Shown here: positions 1 to 11,532 of the stretch, in pieces | How the letters are laid out: each line of letters starts with the position of its first letter | How positions within the stretch are numbered: the stretch's first letter is position 1 | Source of the DNA: Cloeon dipterum | Taxonomy: Eukaryota; Arthropoda; Insecta; Ephemeroptera; Baetidae | Assembly: GCF_949628265.1 (NCBI RefSeq) | Contig: NC_088788.1 | Location: 1,674,001-1,738,000 of the forward strand | Direction of reading: 5' to 3' | DNA length: 64,000 nt | The notes under the pieces: generated by a model | The model's database searches: none | Seen by the model: only the letters and a program-made list of their open reading frames with translations | Told to the model about the DNA's origin: nothing | Program-made: the position numbers and the translations under genes

Positions 1-2223
1 TAATCACGCACCAGACACACGGTAATTGAAGCAGTACTTTCGCATCTGGAAGCTCCTGAGGGAACGAAATTGGGGGAAATGAATGTGGTCTATAAAATTC
101 TATTCAATCGTATTTTTAAAAAGGAGTTTAAGAAAGTGATTTCATTTTTATTTTACTTTTTTATGAGATTTAGAGCGACTTTCCAAGGTAAAATGTAAAT
201 TTCAAAATTTACTAAAACGTTGGTTTAAATTTTTTATAAGGGCCTGATCGGTTTTCCTTAAATTTTACCGATTCAGAAATTATTTTTTACAATAAAATGA
301 GCTGCTATTTAATATTCCCTTTTGTAGACCAAATAAACGCGAAAAATAAGCTAGAGCCTGGTTTAATTATCAAAAAAATACATTTAGTATTTAAAATAAA
401 CTGCTCGCTAGCTTTGAATATGTAAATATGAATATTATTCTTTTCATCGGGGAAATAAATGGTAAATTGAAGGAAAACACAAACAATAAGTGCGAGCGGA
501 GGATCGAATTAAAAAGTCCGAGTGTGGGAAGCGGCTGCAGCTGATGCAACCCTGCACTACACATTTTTATTTATGGGCTCTTTGTGCTGCTGCTGCTGAG
601 CGCGGATGAAAGCCGTCGCTGCTGGCTGATTATTATTTATCCCTCTCTCAGCAGCTCGACTCGAGCTCCGGCTCGGCTACACACCCCCGCCCGGCGGCTG
701 CAAAAAAACAGCGCGCCAGCCAGGCAAGAAGAGCAAAAGTCGTTAATAAGTAATCAACTGGCAATCAGTTTTGCTCATCGCCTCCATTCGCCGCAGATTC
801 TTTCTCCCACTCGTTCTCACCGATTTTCGCTTTCGTAAAAACCAGGACACAGAGAGATGTTTTGTAGCGTCTTTTTATTATTTTAATTTTAAATAATTTC
901 CTTATAATTTTAATTTCTTTATTAAATTTGATTATTTCGACCACCAACAACCAAACTTTTCAGCACAAAGCTGAAAAATTGCAGATAAATGTTGAAAAAT
1001 TATTTTGAAATCTAAAAATCATTCAAAAATGGGAAAGTATTTTTGTTCTAGTTGAAAACTAATTAAGTTTCGCAATTTCAAAACGTTTTCTTACGTTTTT
1101 TTGGTCCTTTGACACCATAAGATCAAACGTAAGTCAAAAAATACTAAATTTTTATTAAAAAAATTATATTTCTATTTGAAAACTGTTGAAGAATTATTCC
1201 GGCAAATTTCTTTGAACTTAAAACCACAGAAATTTTGAAGTGATGAATGGAATAATTTAAAAGGGGGGTAATTTCCGGAAAAAAACCAATCACGCGCAAG
1301 ATTTTTGCGCATTTCACGCAAAAAAAATCATTTCCCAGCTTTAGATATATTATTTTTAATAAAAAGAATCCTTAATTTAGAATTTAATAACACTACCATA
1401 TTGTGCTGAGGGTCAATCCGTTTTTGCCACGATGTTACATTTATAGAAGTCAGTTTGAAGTGTCTCGGAATGAAAACGAGGGGCACGTGTGCGTGCACGC
1501 GTCGCGATCGCGTGTGCCGTGACTTTTGTTGTCGGATCGGCTCGAGGGGGTGGCGAAGCGGCAGTCTGTGAATTCATCCCCTCATAATGAGATACATGGC
1601 TGTGCGCCGCGCGAGATGATGGATCGTGGAGGCCGCCGCAGCCGGTTTTCCGCTCGGGGGCCGCCGCGAGGCCCGCTGTGCCCAATTGCAGCTCGCCATC
1701 GCCCGCCGATTGAGCGTCAATGTGGAAACACGCGCGCGGCTTGCGAGTTGCGTGCGAGTGTGCGACGCTATTTCCGCTCACTGCCCTCCCTTTGTCCCAC
1801 TTTTATATCCGTTTCATCTGCACTCTCGGGCCGCCGCAAACTTGATTCTCTCAGCTGCTCATTCATTTTGCTGCTGAATTAAATTTAACATGTGCCTAGG
1901 AATTTTCAGGTTGGTGATTCTTTTTGTTTTTGATATGAAATCGAGCTTTGAATGGTTAAAAATGGATATTTTTGGTTAAACATTGAGGCATCGGATCCTG
2001 CTGGGGGTCGCCAACAAGGTCAGACAAGATGATCAGAACGGGTAAGAAATCGAACCCTGGCGTCAGGGTAGCCCTCAAGGATCGATTTATTATCAAATTT
2101 AAGTATGTAGTCACTTTAACGACGTCTGACGAGCTTTGTAATGGTTCCAATTGTGAGATCTAATAAAAATAAAGGAAAATAAAACAGCAACAACTTAAAA
2201 TCCCACTGAAACCACATTTTTTA
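1..2223. other. Intergenic, no gene seen
   Basis: The stretch is mostly AT-rich, with two GC-rich islands at about 480-830 and 1,430-1,880. The short open frames in the islands on both strands have low-complexity Arg/Ser/Pro/Ala composition, no domain I recognise, and no matching splice structure. I read them as chance frames in GC-rich DNA. The islands could be regulatory or untranslated exons of a gene outside the window, but nothing here decides that. Confidence 0.5.
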
Positions 2224-2975
2224 CATTTCAATCATTTCCTGAGGGTCGAAATAGGGCTCGTCTCAACCTCAACTAACCAGTTTGCGTGTTTAAGGGGTGC
2301 TTACCCCCATCCCCTTTTAACCCTCGTGCTAAAATTTCAACAGTAAAAATGTACTCGAAAGCATTTTTCTCAGTTTTTAAACTATTTTAGTGATTAGGGG
2401 TTGGGGGTTAGCAACCCCTAAACCATTCGGCTGCTCAAAGAAGGTTAAGATGAGTCTAACGGTGGTTAATTTTTGCAATTCTGACTGTTAGAACCCGAGA
2501 TTTGGAAGTGCAAAGAAGACAAAAAACTCGAAAAATGTAGCATTTTTTCACATTTCGTTAATTTTGCACCTCCAAATCTCGGGTATTAAGCATCACAATT
2601 GCAAAAACTAACCACTACTGGATTCATCTCAACCTTTTCTGAGTAGCTGAAGGGTTTAGGGGTGTTTGATTTCCACCCCTAAGTTTCCATACAGCTTGAA
2701 AAATGCAAAAGTGAGCGCTGCCATGAACGGCGGTCACTTTTTTTCAAAATTGAAGCAATGGGGATGAAAGGGGATGGGGGTAAGAATCCCCTAAACCCAT
2801 CAGCTGCTCAGAAGAGGTTAAGATGAGTCTAACGGTGGGTAATTTTTGCAACTCTGATGGTTAAAACCCAAGATTTGGAGTTGGAAATATCTGCAAAACG
2901 CGAAAAAATTATAAAAAAAAGTATAAAAGTTTTGAAGGGGAATATCTCTGCTCGCACGTCAAAAAACATTTTTAA
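2224..2975. repeat. Dispersed foldback repeat, family A, copy 1
   Basis: This copy is made of alternating inverted modules. One reads as a variant of CGAGATTTGGA and its complement. Others are a GGGGTG/CACCCC block and a motif close to GAGTCTAACGGTGG or its complement. The same order of modules recurs near 5,521-6,275, 7,241-7,960 and, more decayed, 8,290-8,600 and 14,690-14,830. No reading frame for a transposase is present. It is a non-autonomous interspersed or foldback element of unknown class. Confidence 0.7.
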
Positions 2976-3099
2976 ATCGAAATAATTATATACCTCACCT
3001 ATTTCGACCTTTTGGAATGTAAAAAAAATGTTTTTTCAGTGGATTTTTAGAAAAGAGAATAGAAAAAATGACCTAAATCTCGAGAGTCGTATGGGATAA

Positions 3100-3630
3100 G
3101 AAATGAAAATTGTGCCGCGAGATGAGAGTTGGCACGATTTTGGAGGAGCGCAAAGGTTCGGTTCTCGTGTCAAGAGGCTATTTAGATGTCAGGGTGCGGG
3201 ATCGCAGCTCGGAGCGAGCGTCTTTTATTCGCGCACAATGGCTTCTGCTAATGACGGGGGCGCATCTTCTCTCTCGCACATCCCGCTTGGCGTACAAATG
3301 CGGCGGGACGCGCGCGGGCGGGCGGGCGGAACACGTACCTGCTGCCTTTGTTGTTTCAGTCAGACACACACAAAATGCTTTTTCCTATCTGCGCTCTCTC
3401 CTGCGCGCATTATGTGAGAGATCACGCCACTTACCGCCAACTGACATCTTTCCCAACCAACGAACCAACATACTCCGACCGTCAGACAACTCTCTGCCAA
3501 GTTTTCGAGACACGAGAATGGAGCAAAAGTCTCCATTTTTGTCTACTCCCTTTGTAAAACTCTGTGTGGAAGGAGGAAAATGTTTAAAAGTGCACTTGGA
3601 GCGGGTTTTTTGCTCTTTATTGAATATTTA
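3100..3630. other. GC-rich unique island, no gene assigned
   Basis: This GC-rich island between repeats has a plus-strand open frame of 173 codons (3,110-3,631) and competing frames on both strands. The predicted peptides are rich in Arg and Ser, with no recognisable domain and no convincing start or splice context. I treat it as non-coding, possibly regulatory. Confidence 0.4.
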
Positions 3631-3656
3631 AAACGAGCAGACTATTTTATTTTGAT

Positions 3657-4031
3657 TTAAAGACCGTCTTTGACGAGGTTTCTGAGCATACCAAGCGATT
3701 CTTGAGGGTAGAATTTGGTAAAGTGGAGATATTTTCCGTTAAAAAAGTGCAGCACGACGTGCGAACGTTTTTTCCCGCCAAAACAAAATGAATGCGAGAA
3801 GTGCGCATGCGTCATAGCTGGTTTGAGCACTTTCAGAGAGACCACCTGTACGAATGACTTCTTTGTCAAGGTCTGACGCATGCGCACTTCTCGCATTCAT
3901 ATTGTTTTGGCGGGAAAAAAAGTTCGCACGTCGCGCTGCACTTTTTTAACAGAAAAAACATTCACTTTACCTAATTCAACCCTCAGGAATCGATTGGTGT
4001 GCTCAGAAACTTCGTCCAAGACGGTCTTTAA
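3657..4031. mobile_element. MITE with long inverted repeats and TTAA ends, family B, copy 1
   Basis: The element begins TTAAAGACCGTCTTTGACGA. It ends in the near-perfect inverse (GACGGTCTTTAA), so TTAA is at both ends. The two arms of roughly 170 bp are inverted copies and contain GTGCAGC-GCGACGTGCGAAC and TTTTGGCGGGAAA in opposite orientations. There is no coding capacity. TTAA ends suggest mobilisation by a piggyBac-like transposase, which is an inference. Related copies lie at 11,223-11,532 and 60,577-60,946. Confidence 0.8.
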
Positions 4032-5124
4032 GCTTAAAATAGTCTAAAACCGTCTTGGGAGCCTAAGAAACGTCAATTAATTTTTGAAAAACCGTCGAAA
4101 TCAATCGTAAAGACGGATAAAAATCTTACAAAATGGGCTACTATGTGTTTTTTCTGCTAATCAAAACTTTAAGTAACTTATTGAGGCTTGCTAGTTGACA
4201 GTAATTCTTTTGTTTTGGTACAAAACTGATATTTTAGTTTATTATTCTGTCAAAAACTTGTTACAGGTGAAATTGGCAGAAATGATTGAGTTTCAAATAA
4301 AAAATAAATCAAGGAGAATGTACGTTGTTCAATTTGGGCAGAGGCGTTTATTAGATTCTACTTCGATTTGGAAAAATGAACGGGAAGAGAGTTGCTTTTT
4401 TAATTAAGTTGGCCTTTCTCGGATGACCGAAGGCGCTTGCTTTTCACCCAATTACGTTTCGCCCTCGTTGTTGATTTGTGCCGAATTAATTAAAGCACAG
4501 TGGACGACTACGAACGCCGCCACTTTAATTATAATTGTGCCGCGCACGACACAGGCGGCTCAGCCTTCGCAATTTCTGCCGACGGGATCGTGGATTTCAG
4601 TCGCCTCTTGCGTTTCTCATCGTAAATAAATAATTCCAATGGGCTTGTTTCGTAAATTTTTTTAGCTAGTTTGATTTAAAATCAAATTCAAAATAAAATA
4701 AAGCTTTTATAGAAAAGGTTTGACTAATCCTCTATTTAATTTGCTTGAAATACTGTCTATAAATTAGAAAAAATCATAAAATTTGGTGCATTTTTCCTCA
4801 AAATTTGGTTAGATCGCAAAAAATAATTGTCAAGTCGAGAAATTTGGCAAAAATATATTTTTTTACTGCCAGTTAAATAATTATTTACAAATCCTAATTT
4901 TTTTATTTATTTGACCTGAAAAAAGGGCTCGAAAAATCAAGCGTTGGACTGAATTCCACGACCCAAAAAGGCGGTGGCGAAAAATGAGCGTGCGGTCCAT
5001 ATTTCGAGTTGCACTGCGGCATGTCTTGGGGCAGTAATTAAGTTAGCCGGCGAGGCTTTTGATTTGCACACTCATCTCTCTCCGCCCTTGGCCGGCCGCG
5101 TTGGCATCGAGTGCGAGCGAGAGA

Positions 5125-5212
<88 letters not shown>

Positions 5213-5520
5213 CAGCGCACGTGCGCACGTTCCCAAGCATTGCATCAATGTTTTGCCATCAACGTGTTCTCGCCCCTTTTACTTTTGACTGCGAGACGAC
5301 GATGCTGCCGCCGACGGCTGCCACTTGGTCCGCTAGGGCGCCCCCTTCACCCTTAAAAATTCCACCTTTGTTTCATATTCGATTGGTTCTACTGAATTTA
5401 TTAAAATTTGTAACTCATTTTAAATTTCATGACGACAAAATTTGCATTTGTGAGCCTGTTTGAAAATTTCGGAATGGTTTTCACCTCAAAATAAAAAAAA
5501 AATCGAATATCGTTTTTTGC
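4032..5520. other. Intergenic, no gene seen, contains microsatellite
   Basis: AT-rich DNA with a GC-richer patch at 4,420-4,630 and a long AG microsatellite, listed separately. Nothing here has coding character. Confidence 0.5.
5127..5210. repeat. (AG)n microsatellite, 84 bp
   Basis: An uninterrupted AG dinucleotide run of 42 units, preceded by a short imperfect GAGA stretch. It creates Arg-Glu and Ser-Leu repeat frames on both strands that are not genes. In insects GAGA tracts can bind GAGA-factor-type proteins, but the perfect length points to a simple microsatellite. Confidence 0.98.
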
Positions 5521-6275
5521 CAATATTGCCAACTCCATATCTCGGGTTCTAACCATTATAATTGCAAAAACTCACCACCGTTAGACTCGTCTCAACCTCC
5601 ACTAACCAGCTAAAGTGTTTAAGGGGTGCCTACACAATCCCCTTTCAACCCCCTGTTTAAATTTCAGTAGTAAAAATGTACACGAAAGCATTTTTCTCAG
5701 TTTTAAAAATATTTTAGCGATAAGGGGTGGAGGGTAATCAACCCCTAAACACTTTAGCTGGTTAGGGGAGGTTGAGACGAGTCGAACGGTGGTTAGTTTT
5801 TGCAATTCTAATGGTTAGAACCCGAGATTTGGAAGTGCAAAGAACACAAAAAACTCGAAAAAAATAGCACATTTTTCACTTTTTGTTAACTTTGCACCTC
5901 AAAATCTCGGATTTTAAGCATCACAATTGCAAAAAATACCCACCGTTATACTTGTCTCAACTTCTTCTGAGTAGCTAAAGGGTTTAGGGGTGTTTTATCT
6001 CCACCCCTAAGTTGCCATAGAGCTTTAAAAATGCAACAGTGAGCGGCGCTTTAGGAACGGTGGTCGCTTTTTTTCAAAATTGCAGCGATTGGGGATGAAA
6101 GGGGATGGGTTTATGCACCCCCTAAACCCTTCAGATGCTTAGAAAAGATTAAGACGAGTCTAACGGTAGGTAGTTTTTGCAGTTCAAATGGTTAGAACCC
6201 GAGATTTAGAGTTAGAAATATTTGCAAAACACGAAAAAGTAAAAAAATCGCGTTTTCCGAGAGATGAAATTTCTC
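5521..6275. repeat. Dispersed foldback repeat, family A, copy 2
   Basis: It carries the same module order as 2,224-2,975: a Pu/Py pair around CGAGATTTGGA, the GGGGTGGAGGGTAA block, GAGTCTAACGGT, then an inverted set. It differs from copy 1 by scattered substitutions, so it is an old dispersed copy and not a recent tandem duplication. No open frame of transposase type. Confidence 0.7.
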
Positions 6276-7240
6276 GACAGCAAATATGTTTGATCGGGCT
6301 TGGGGAGAAAAAATCCAAATAAGCATTTTATTTTTAAATTCCCTAAATGTCCCGACAAAACCTATAAAAATCAATATTATTTGTCCAAAAAAATTTGTAT
6401 CCCAATTTATTCCTTTGACTTTAATTCAATGGAGGATGCTTCAAAGGAGATGCTTTAATATTTATTTGGAGCAAGAAAATAAATAAAAGAATAGTTTTTT
6501 TAGTCTGCTGAGCTCATCTTAGGATGAGACTATTATTAATTTAATTTTAAGTATCACAGAAAATATATCTTAAGAAAAATCTGACTGGAAAAACGACGAG
6601 CCGTAAACACCAAAGTTAGAGCTTGTAAATTTTGGCAGCCTCGAAGGAAGAGTTTGCTGCCGGAGACGGCGACCCCGGCGTCTTTAAATCGCGGATTAAC
6701 CGCGTGTGTTTCACTCTTTCTCGTCGTGGCCTCGGGTCACATTATCCTCGGATTTACACCCTTTCACTTAGCCAAGTGCAGATGCCGGTCGTCGGGGCAA
6801 GTCACCCCCGGCGTGCAGCCTCTCCGCGCGCCGGCAGGATCGATCGCAAATCCGCGAATTAGCTCTTGGGCCGCGCCGCGCTGCTGCTGCTGCTGCTGCG
6901 AGAAGGGCGAGAGCCGCAGCCGAGCATCAAATATTCATCGCCGAGGAAAAAATCAGCGTCGCTCTCGGAAAACACTCGAGTTAATTTGGCGCCGCTTTGA
7001 ACTCGCTCTGCAATTGGCCGACCAGCGTGTTAACACGTTTGTGCGCCGAGCCGAGCGTGCACCGCTCTTTGCTCTCCAACGCCAGGCTTACACACAGTAA
7101 AACGCCACCGTTCCCAACGCAAACAGGCCCAATTCCACGGGGCAGTGCGCCATAAATGCTCCAAAACGTATTTTGACACTTCAGAATCCTGATAAACTTC
7201 ACAAATAAAAAAATCGATTTTTTTTCGACTTTTTCCTTAT
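6276..7240. other. Intergenic with GC-rich island, no gene seen
   Basis: A GC-rich island at about 6,630-7,150 includes a short CTG run. Its open frames are Arg/Ser/Ala-rich without a recognisable domain. It may be a regulatory island between two repeat copies. Confidence 0.4.
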
Positions 7241-8700
7241 TTTTCAGATTTTGTCAACTCCAAATCTCGGGTTCTAACCATTAGAATTTTAATAACTAAC
7301 CACCGTTGGACTCATCTTGACCTCCCCTGATGAGCTGAAGGGTTTAGAGGGTGCTTACCCCCACCCCTTTCAACCCCTTGCTAAAATTGTAATAAGTAAA
7401 AATGTACTCGAAATCATTTTTCTCAGTTTTTAAAATGTTTTAACGATTGGGGGTGGAGGGTAAGCAACCCTTAAACAATTTAGCTGGTCAGGGGAGGTTT
7501 AGACGAGTCTAATGGTGGGAAGTTTTTGCAATTCTGATGAGTAGAACCCGAGATTTGGAGGTGCGAACTACTTAAAAAAACGAGAAAAAACAGGAACTAT
7601 TCAAATTTTGATATTTTTGCAGCTCACAATTTCGGGTTCTAACCATTAAAATTTAAAAAACTACTCACCGTTAGATTTGTCTCGACAAACTCTAACAAGC
7701 TGAAGGGTTTAAAGGGTGCTCACCCCCACCCCTTTCAACCCCTGCTAAAATTTTGAAAGTAAAAAAATGTACTCGAAAGCATTTTTTCCAGTTTTAAAAA
7801 TATTTTAGCGATTAGGGGTGGAGGGTGAGCAACCCCTAAACATATTAGCTGGTCAGTGGAAATTTAGGTGAGTCTAACGGTGGGTAGTTTTTGCAATTCT
7901 CATAATTAGAACCTGAGATTTGGAGCTGGCAATATTTGAAAAAGACGAAATATCGTGTTTTTCAAGTAGAAGTGGAATTTCTCTAAAAACTTGTTTGATC
8001 AGGCTTGGGGAGAGGAATCCAAGCAAAAGCACACCTTAGCAAGGGTCTGATGATCTTAATGAAAATTTTTACTGAAAACGCCTTTGAGACAACCCTGATT
8101 TTCGCAAATTTGCGGCTTTTACGGGTACTTTAATTTTGAGTTTTCTCCTATTCCGTGCAAATTGGTCTCAGAACAAAAATGTTGACACTTTTGAACTCGT
8201 CTCGTGAAGTGGAACAACTTTTCTGTTGACCTCAAAGCGATAGGTCAAAGGTCAAGGCAATTAAAATTGAATTTTTGAAAAATTGATGTTTTTTGTGGTT
8301 TTTAAAATGTTTAAACGCCCAAATCTCAGCTTCTAATTGTTAGAATTTCAAAAACTAAACACTGCTAGACTAGTCTTAATCTCCCCTAGGCAGCCAAAGT
8401 ATTTTAAGGATGCCAACCCTTCAACCCCCTTTTTGCACCCTACAAATCTTAAATTTTTTATTCCATGCGTGCGTTTTTCACCAAATCTTGGCTTCTAAGC
8501 ATCAGTTCTACAAAAACTGCCCACCGTTTGACTCGTCATGACCTCCCCTAGACAGCTGAAGCAGTTTAACCCCATCCCACCCCTTCTAAAATGGTAAAAA
8601 TGAATTTTCAGAATGGCTCGAATTAAAAATAGATTTTTTATTCTAAGATAAAAAAAATAATGCTCGATAATATGTGACTTTAACAAACAAGGAACGAGTT
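7241..8700. repeat. Dispersed foldback repeat, family A, copies 3-4 (degenerate)
   Basis: Copy 3 occupies roughly 7,241-7,960 and contains the repeat modules twice. A more decayed segment follows at 8,290-8,600, again with CACCG-TT-GACTCGTC and CTCCCCTAG modules. The intervening 7,970-8,280 is AT-rich. No coding sequence is seen. Confidence 0.65.
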
Positions 8701-9394
8701 AAACGAGTTTAATATAGTTTCGAGAGTGTGATACTGCCCCGTGCGCGCTGTGTGTACACACATAATCGCATTCATTTGCACAGAGGGCCAAAAACGGCGC
8801 ATTTCAGCGAGCGAGAGCGAGCGAGAGCAGGAAGGCATGATTGTATCATTTGAGCGGCTTAGCGATATTACATCTGGACCATTTTCACACTGAGTCACCG
8901 AGGATTAGGTGCTGGCTTAGTGAGGTTATACACTGCGCCGCGCGCGCTATCATTACGCCCGTCCGCCCGCCCGCCTAGGTGCGGAGCAGAGGCCGGGGGA
9001 GCCGAGCCGAGCCAACAGACCCACCCGATCTCTCTCTGATGAATTTACACACGGATCGCGCGCTCTCGCGTGCGACCCGAGCACACACGCACGCATTCAA
9101 AACTCATTAGGCCCGCATGAGCTCACTTCACCCCCGACACGACCCACACGCTTTCACAATTTCACTCGCCCGCCCGCCCGACCGCCCACCGCAGCCCTTA
9201 ATTAATTTCGCGCGCATTACGCCACAATTAAAAATTATATACGCACCTGTCTCCTTTTCATTGATTCTCCCTTTTTTTATATAAATGTTGGTCATTTTTC
9301 GTGGCTTTAGATTTGAACGAAATGGAAGATTAAATAAAAAAGGACATTAAGTTGTTTATTTATACAATTATTATTAATTTTTAAAGTAGAAAAA
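8701..9394. other. GC-rich intergenic island
   Basis: The sequence is rich in CG and GAGCGAGC/CCGCCCGC strings between about 8,730 and 9,250, and resembles a promoter-proximal CpG-rich patch. I find no reading frame with protein-like composition on either strand. Confidence 0.4.
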
Positions 9395-10250
9395 TTGTGA
9401 CACTTGAAAACTGTTGTTTTCAGGGCCCAGGTGGGGACCTATATGGGCCGAAGGGTGCCAATTTTGGTACCAATCGACGCCTCTTAGTAGGGCGCGTCCG
9501 CCTGTGTGCGGTTTTTCAAAATCGGATCATTTTTCGAATTTTTACGATTTTATTCGGCCGAAATTTTTTTTTCAAAACATTTTTAAACATGTCACGGGTT
9601 TTAGCCGCAAAAAATCGTTAAATTTGGCTTCTCAATCGACGCGGAATTTATTTAGAAAAATATATAGACCAAATACGAGCCGATCCGATTAATATCCTAG
9701 GAGGAGAAAGATTTTAAAGTTTGAAAAACGTGATTTTTGCACTTTCTCCATAAAGACAACATGGGAAATTGAAAATTCGTGATTATTTTCTAAACCAAGC
9801 AAAGTTAAAGGGGTTTACCGACTTCATCACACGTACAGGACCACCGCTGGACTGGAAACTGATTTTCAGATTTTTCTGGCAAATAGAAAAATTTAAATTA
9901 ATTTTTTTCGGCTTCACGACGCGCAAATGTTCACGTGCGAAAATAATTATATTTTTCTTAAAATTCAGCCGTTGATCCGATCATGGATCACGACCCCTCA
10001 TCAGACAGGTATTTAATTGGGCTTCGACCTGGGCTACCTTAACGACCTTTTTCAGGGTATCCCGACCTGAGATGCGCTCCGAGGCCGGTTTTTAATGCTT
10101 TTTTCAGTAATTTCGAGCACATTTGGCGACGAATTTTCACCCTTGCCTGTCACCGACCTCCCTGACCTCCCTCAGGTCGCGTGACCTGATATCTGACCCT
10201 GAACAGTTGCATCAAACATTAAGTTCGGCCGCTCAGCAATGGCCACGATC
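9395..10250. repeat. Interspersed repeat, family C, copy 1
   Basis: Diagnostic segments are a GGGCCCAGG-like block, TTGGTACCAATCGACGCC, a GTGTGCGGTTTTTCAAAATCGG block, CATCAGACAGGT and CCTGACCTCCCTCAGGTCGCG. The same segments recur in order or in reverse at 16,120-17,080, 35,085-35,890, 42,130-42,850, 57,840-58,090 and 58,800-59,240. No transposase or reverse transcriptase frame is present. The class is unknown. Confidence 0.75.
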
Positions 10251-11222
10251 TGGGTTGTAAATTTAAAAAAAAGGCTAAACGTAAAAAATAATCAAATTTG
10301 ATATCACTTTTTGTACACCTGTTTATCGCAATAATTACATCAATTGATTTTTAATATACAAAAAAATCCTTTTTCTGGGAAATTTAAAACTAATTCACTT
10401 TATTAAATCGCTAATTTTCTTTTCCTGCATAAGAATGGTGTAGTGAGCGCAGAGAGCGCGAAACGAAATGAAGCGGAAGTTGGACGAAAAGAAAAATCCG
10501 TCAGCCGTTTTTCCGCCTTTTTAATTCGGGGCGAAGGAGGAAATCGAGATCAATTCCTGCTGGCTGGCTGCTTGCTTGCTTTTGCGTGTGTTTGTGTCAT
10601 TTATTTCCTCAGCAGCATCCGGCGCGCGAGCGAGAGAGGAAGAGAGGAAATTCTGCGCGCCGGCAGCCGCTTTCTTGGGAAATTTAACGGGTGACGAATT
10701 TTATGGATTTATTCGCTCGAGTCTCTCTTTTTACTGTGGCCAGTCAAGAGGAATGAATATCGCGCACAGCAGCAGCTCCTTTGCCCGTTCCTCTCGGCGG
10801 GCGAGAGACACTTCAAAGCGCCTTTTCACGAGCGACTGCCTGTTTTAACGTGCGCGCCTCGTCGCAATCGGTTTTTGATTGGGCTCTTCCGATCCGATTC
10901 AACGCAATGCCATTCTCAATCACCGATGCACACGCAGATTCCATGCCGAATAAATAGCATCAACGACTGCTCTTTTTGAAATGGAAATCAATCTCATTCG
11001 AAAAGGAACTTTGCTTACGAATTTATGGTAAAATGAAGTTTAAGTGAATTTTCAGCGATATACAAGAAAGATTTTTAATTTGTCGGCGGCCATTGTGGGA
11101 TTAAATTCCATCTAATGGAGATAAAAGTGCTCCAAAAACCTTCAGTTAGGTCATGTAGAGCTGAAGAAAGCAAGTAAAACCTAAAATTGACATCAGATTT
11201 TATTTTTTGGGGTGGAAAACAT
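10251..11222. other. Intergenic, no gene seen
   Basis: A GC-richer patch lies at 10,440-10,960 and AT-rich DNA on either side. Short open frames have no recognisable content. Confidence 0.45.
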
Positions 11223-11532
11223 TTAAGACCATCTTTGACGAAGATTCTGAGCCCACCAATCGATTCCTGAGGGTCGAATTAGGTAGAATTGATATTTTTT
11301 CCGTTAAAAAAGTGCAGCGCGACGTGCGAACTTTTTTCCCGCCAAAACAATTTGAATGCGATAAGTGCGCATAAGTGCGCAGTTCCTCGCATTTTCGCTC
11401 ATATTGTTTTGGCGGGAAAAAAATTCGCACGTCGCGCTGCACTTTTTTAACGGAAAAAATACCAATTCTACCTAATTCGACCCTCAGGAATCGATTGGTG
11501 AGCTCATAAACTTTGTCAAAGACTGTCTTTAA
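11223..11532. mobile_element. MITE with TTAA ends, family B, copy 2
   Basis: It starts TTAAGACCATCTTTGACGA and ends GACTGTCTTTAA. It has inverted arms with the GTGCAGCGCGACGTGCGAAC and TTTTGGCGGGAAA segments seen in copy 1. The centre is shorter than in copy 1 and holds a short tandem ATAAGTGCGC duplication. Confidence 0.8.

Noticed and set aside
1413-1882. Overlapping 118- and 122-codon frames on both strands
   Set aside because: Composition is that of GC-rich non-coding DNA, with no domain, no splice context and competing frames.
1980-2150. Segment with AATCGAACCC resembling a tRNA T-arm on the minus strand
   Set aside because: No acceptor, D or anticodon arms could be folded around it. 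No tRNA gene recognised anywhere in the window.
4974-5463. Several long frames with Arg-Glu or Ser-Leu repeats on both strands
   Set aside because: They are translations of the 84-bp AG microsatellite and have no other coding support.
7320-7350. CTGATGAG string suggestive of a hammerhead ribozyme core
   Set aside because: No matching GAAAC box or closing stems nearby. It belongs to the family A repeat.
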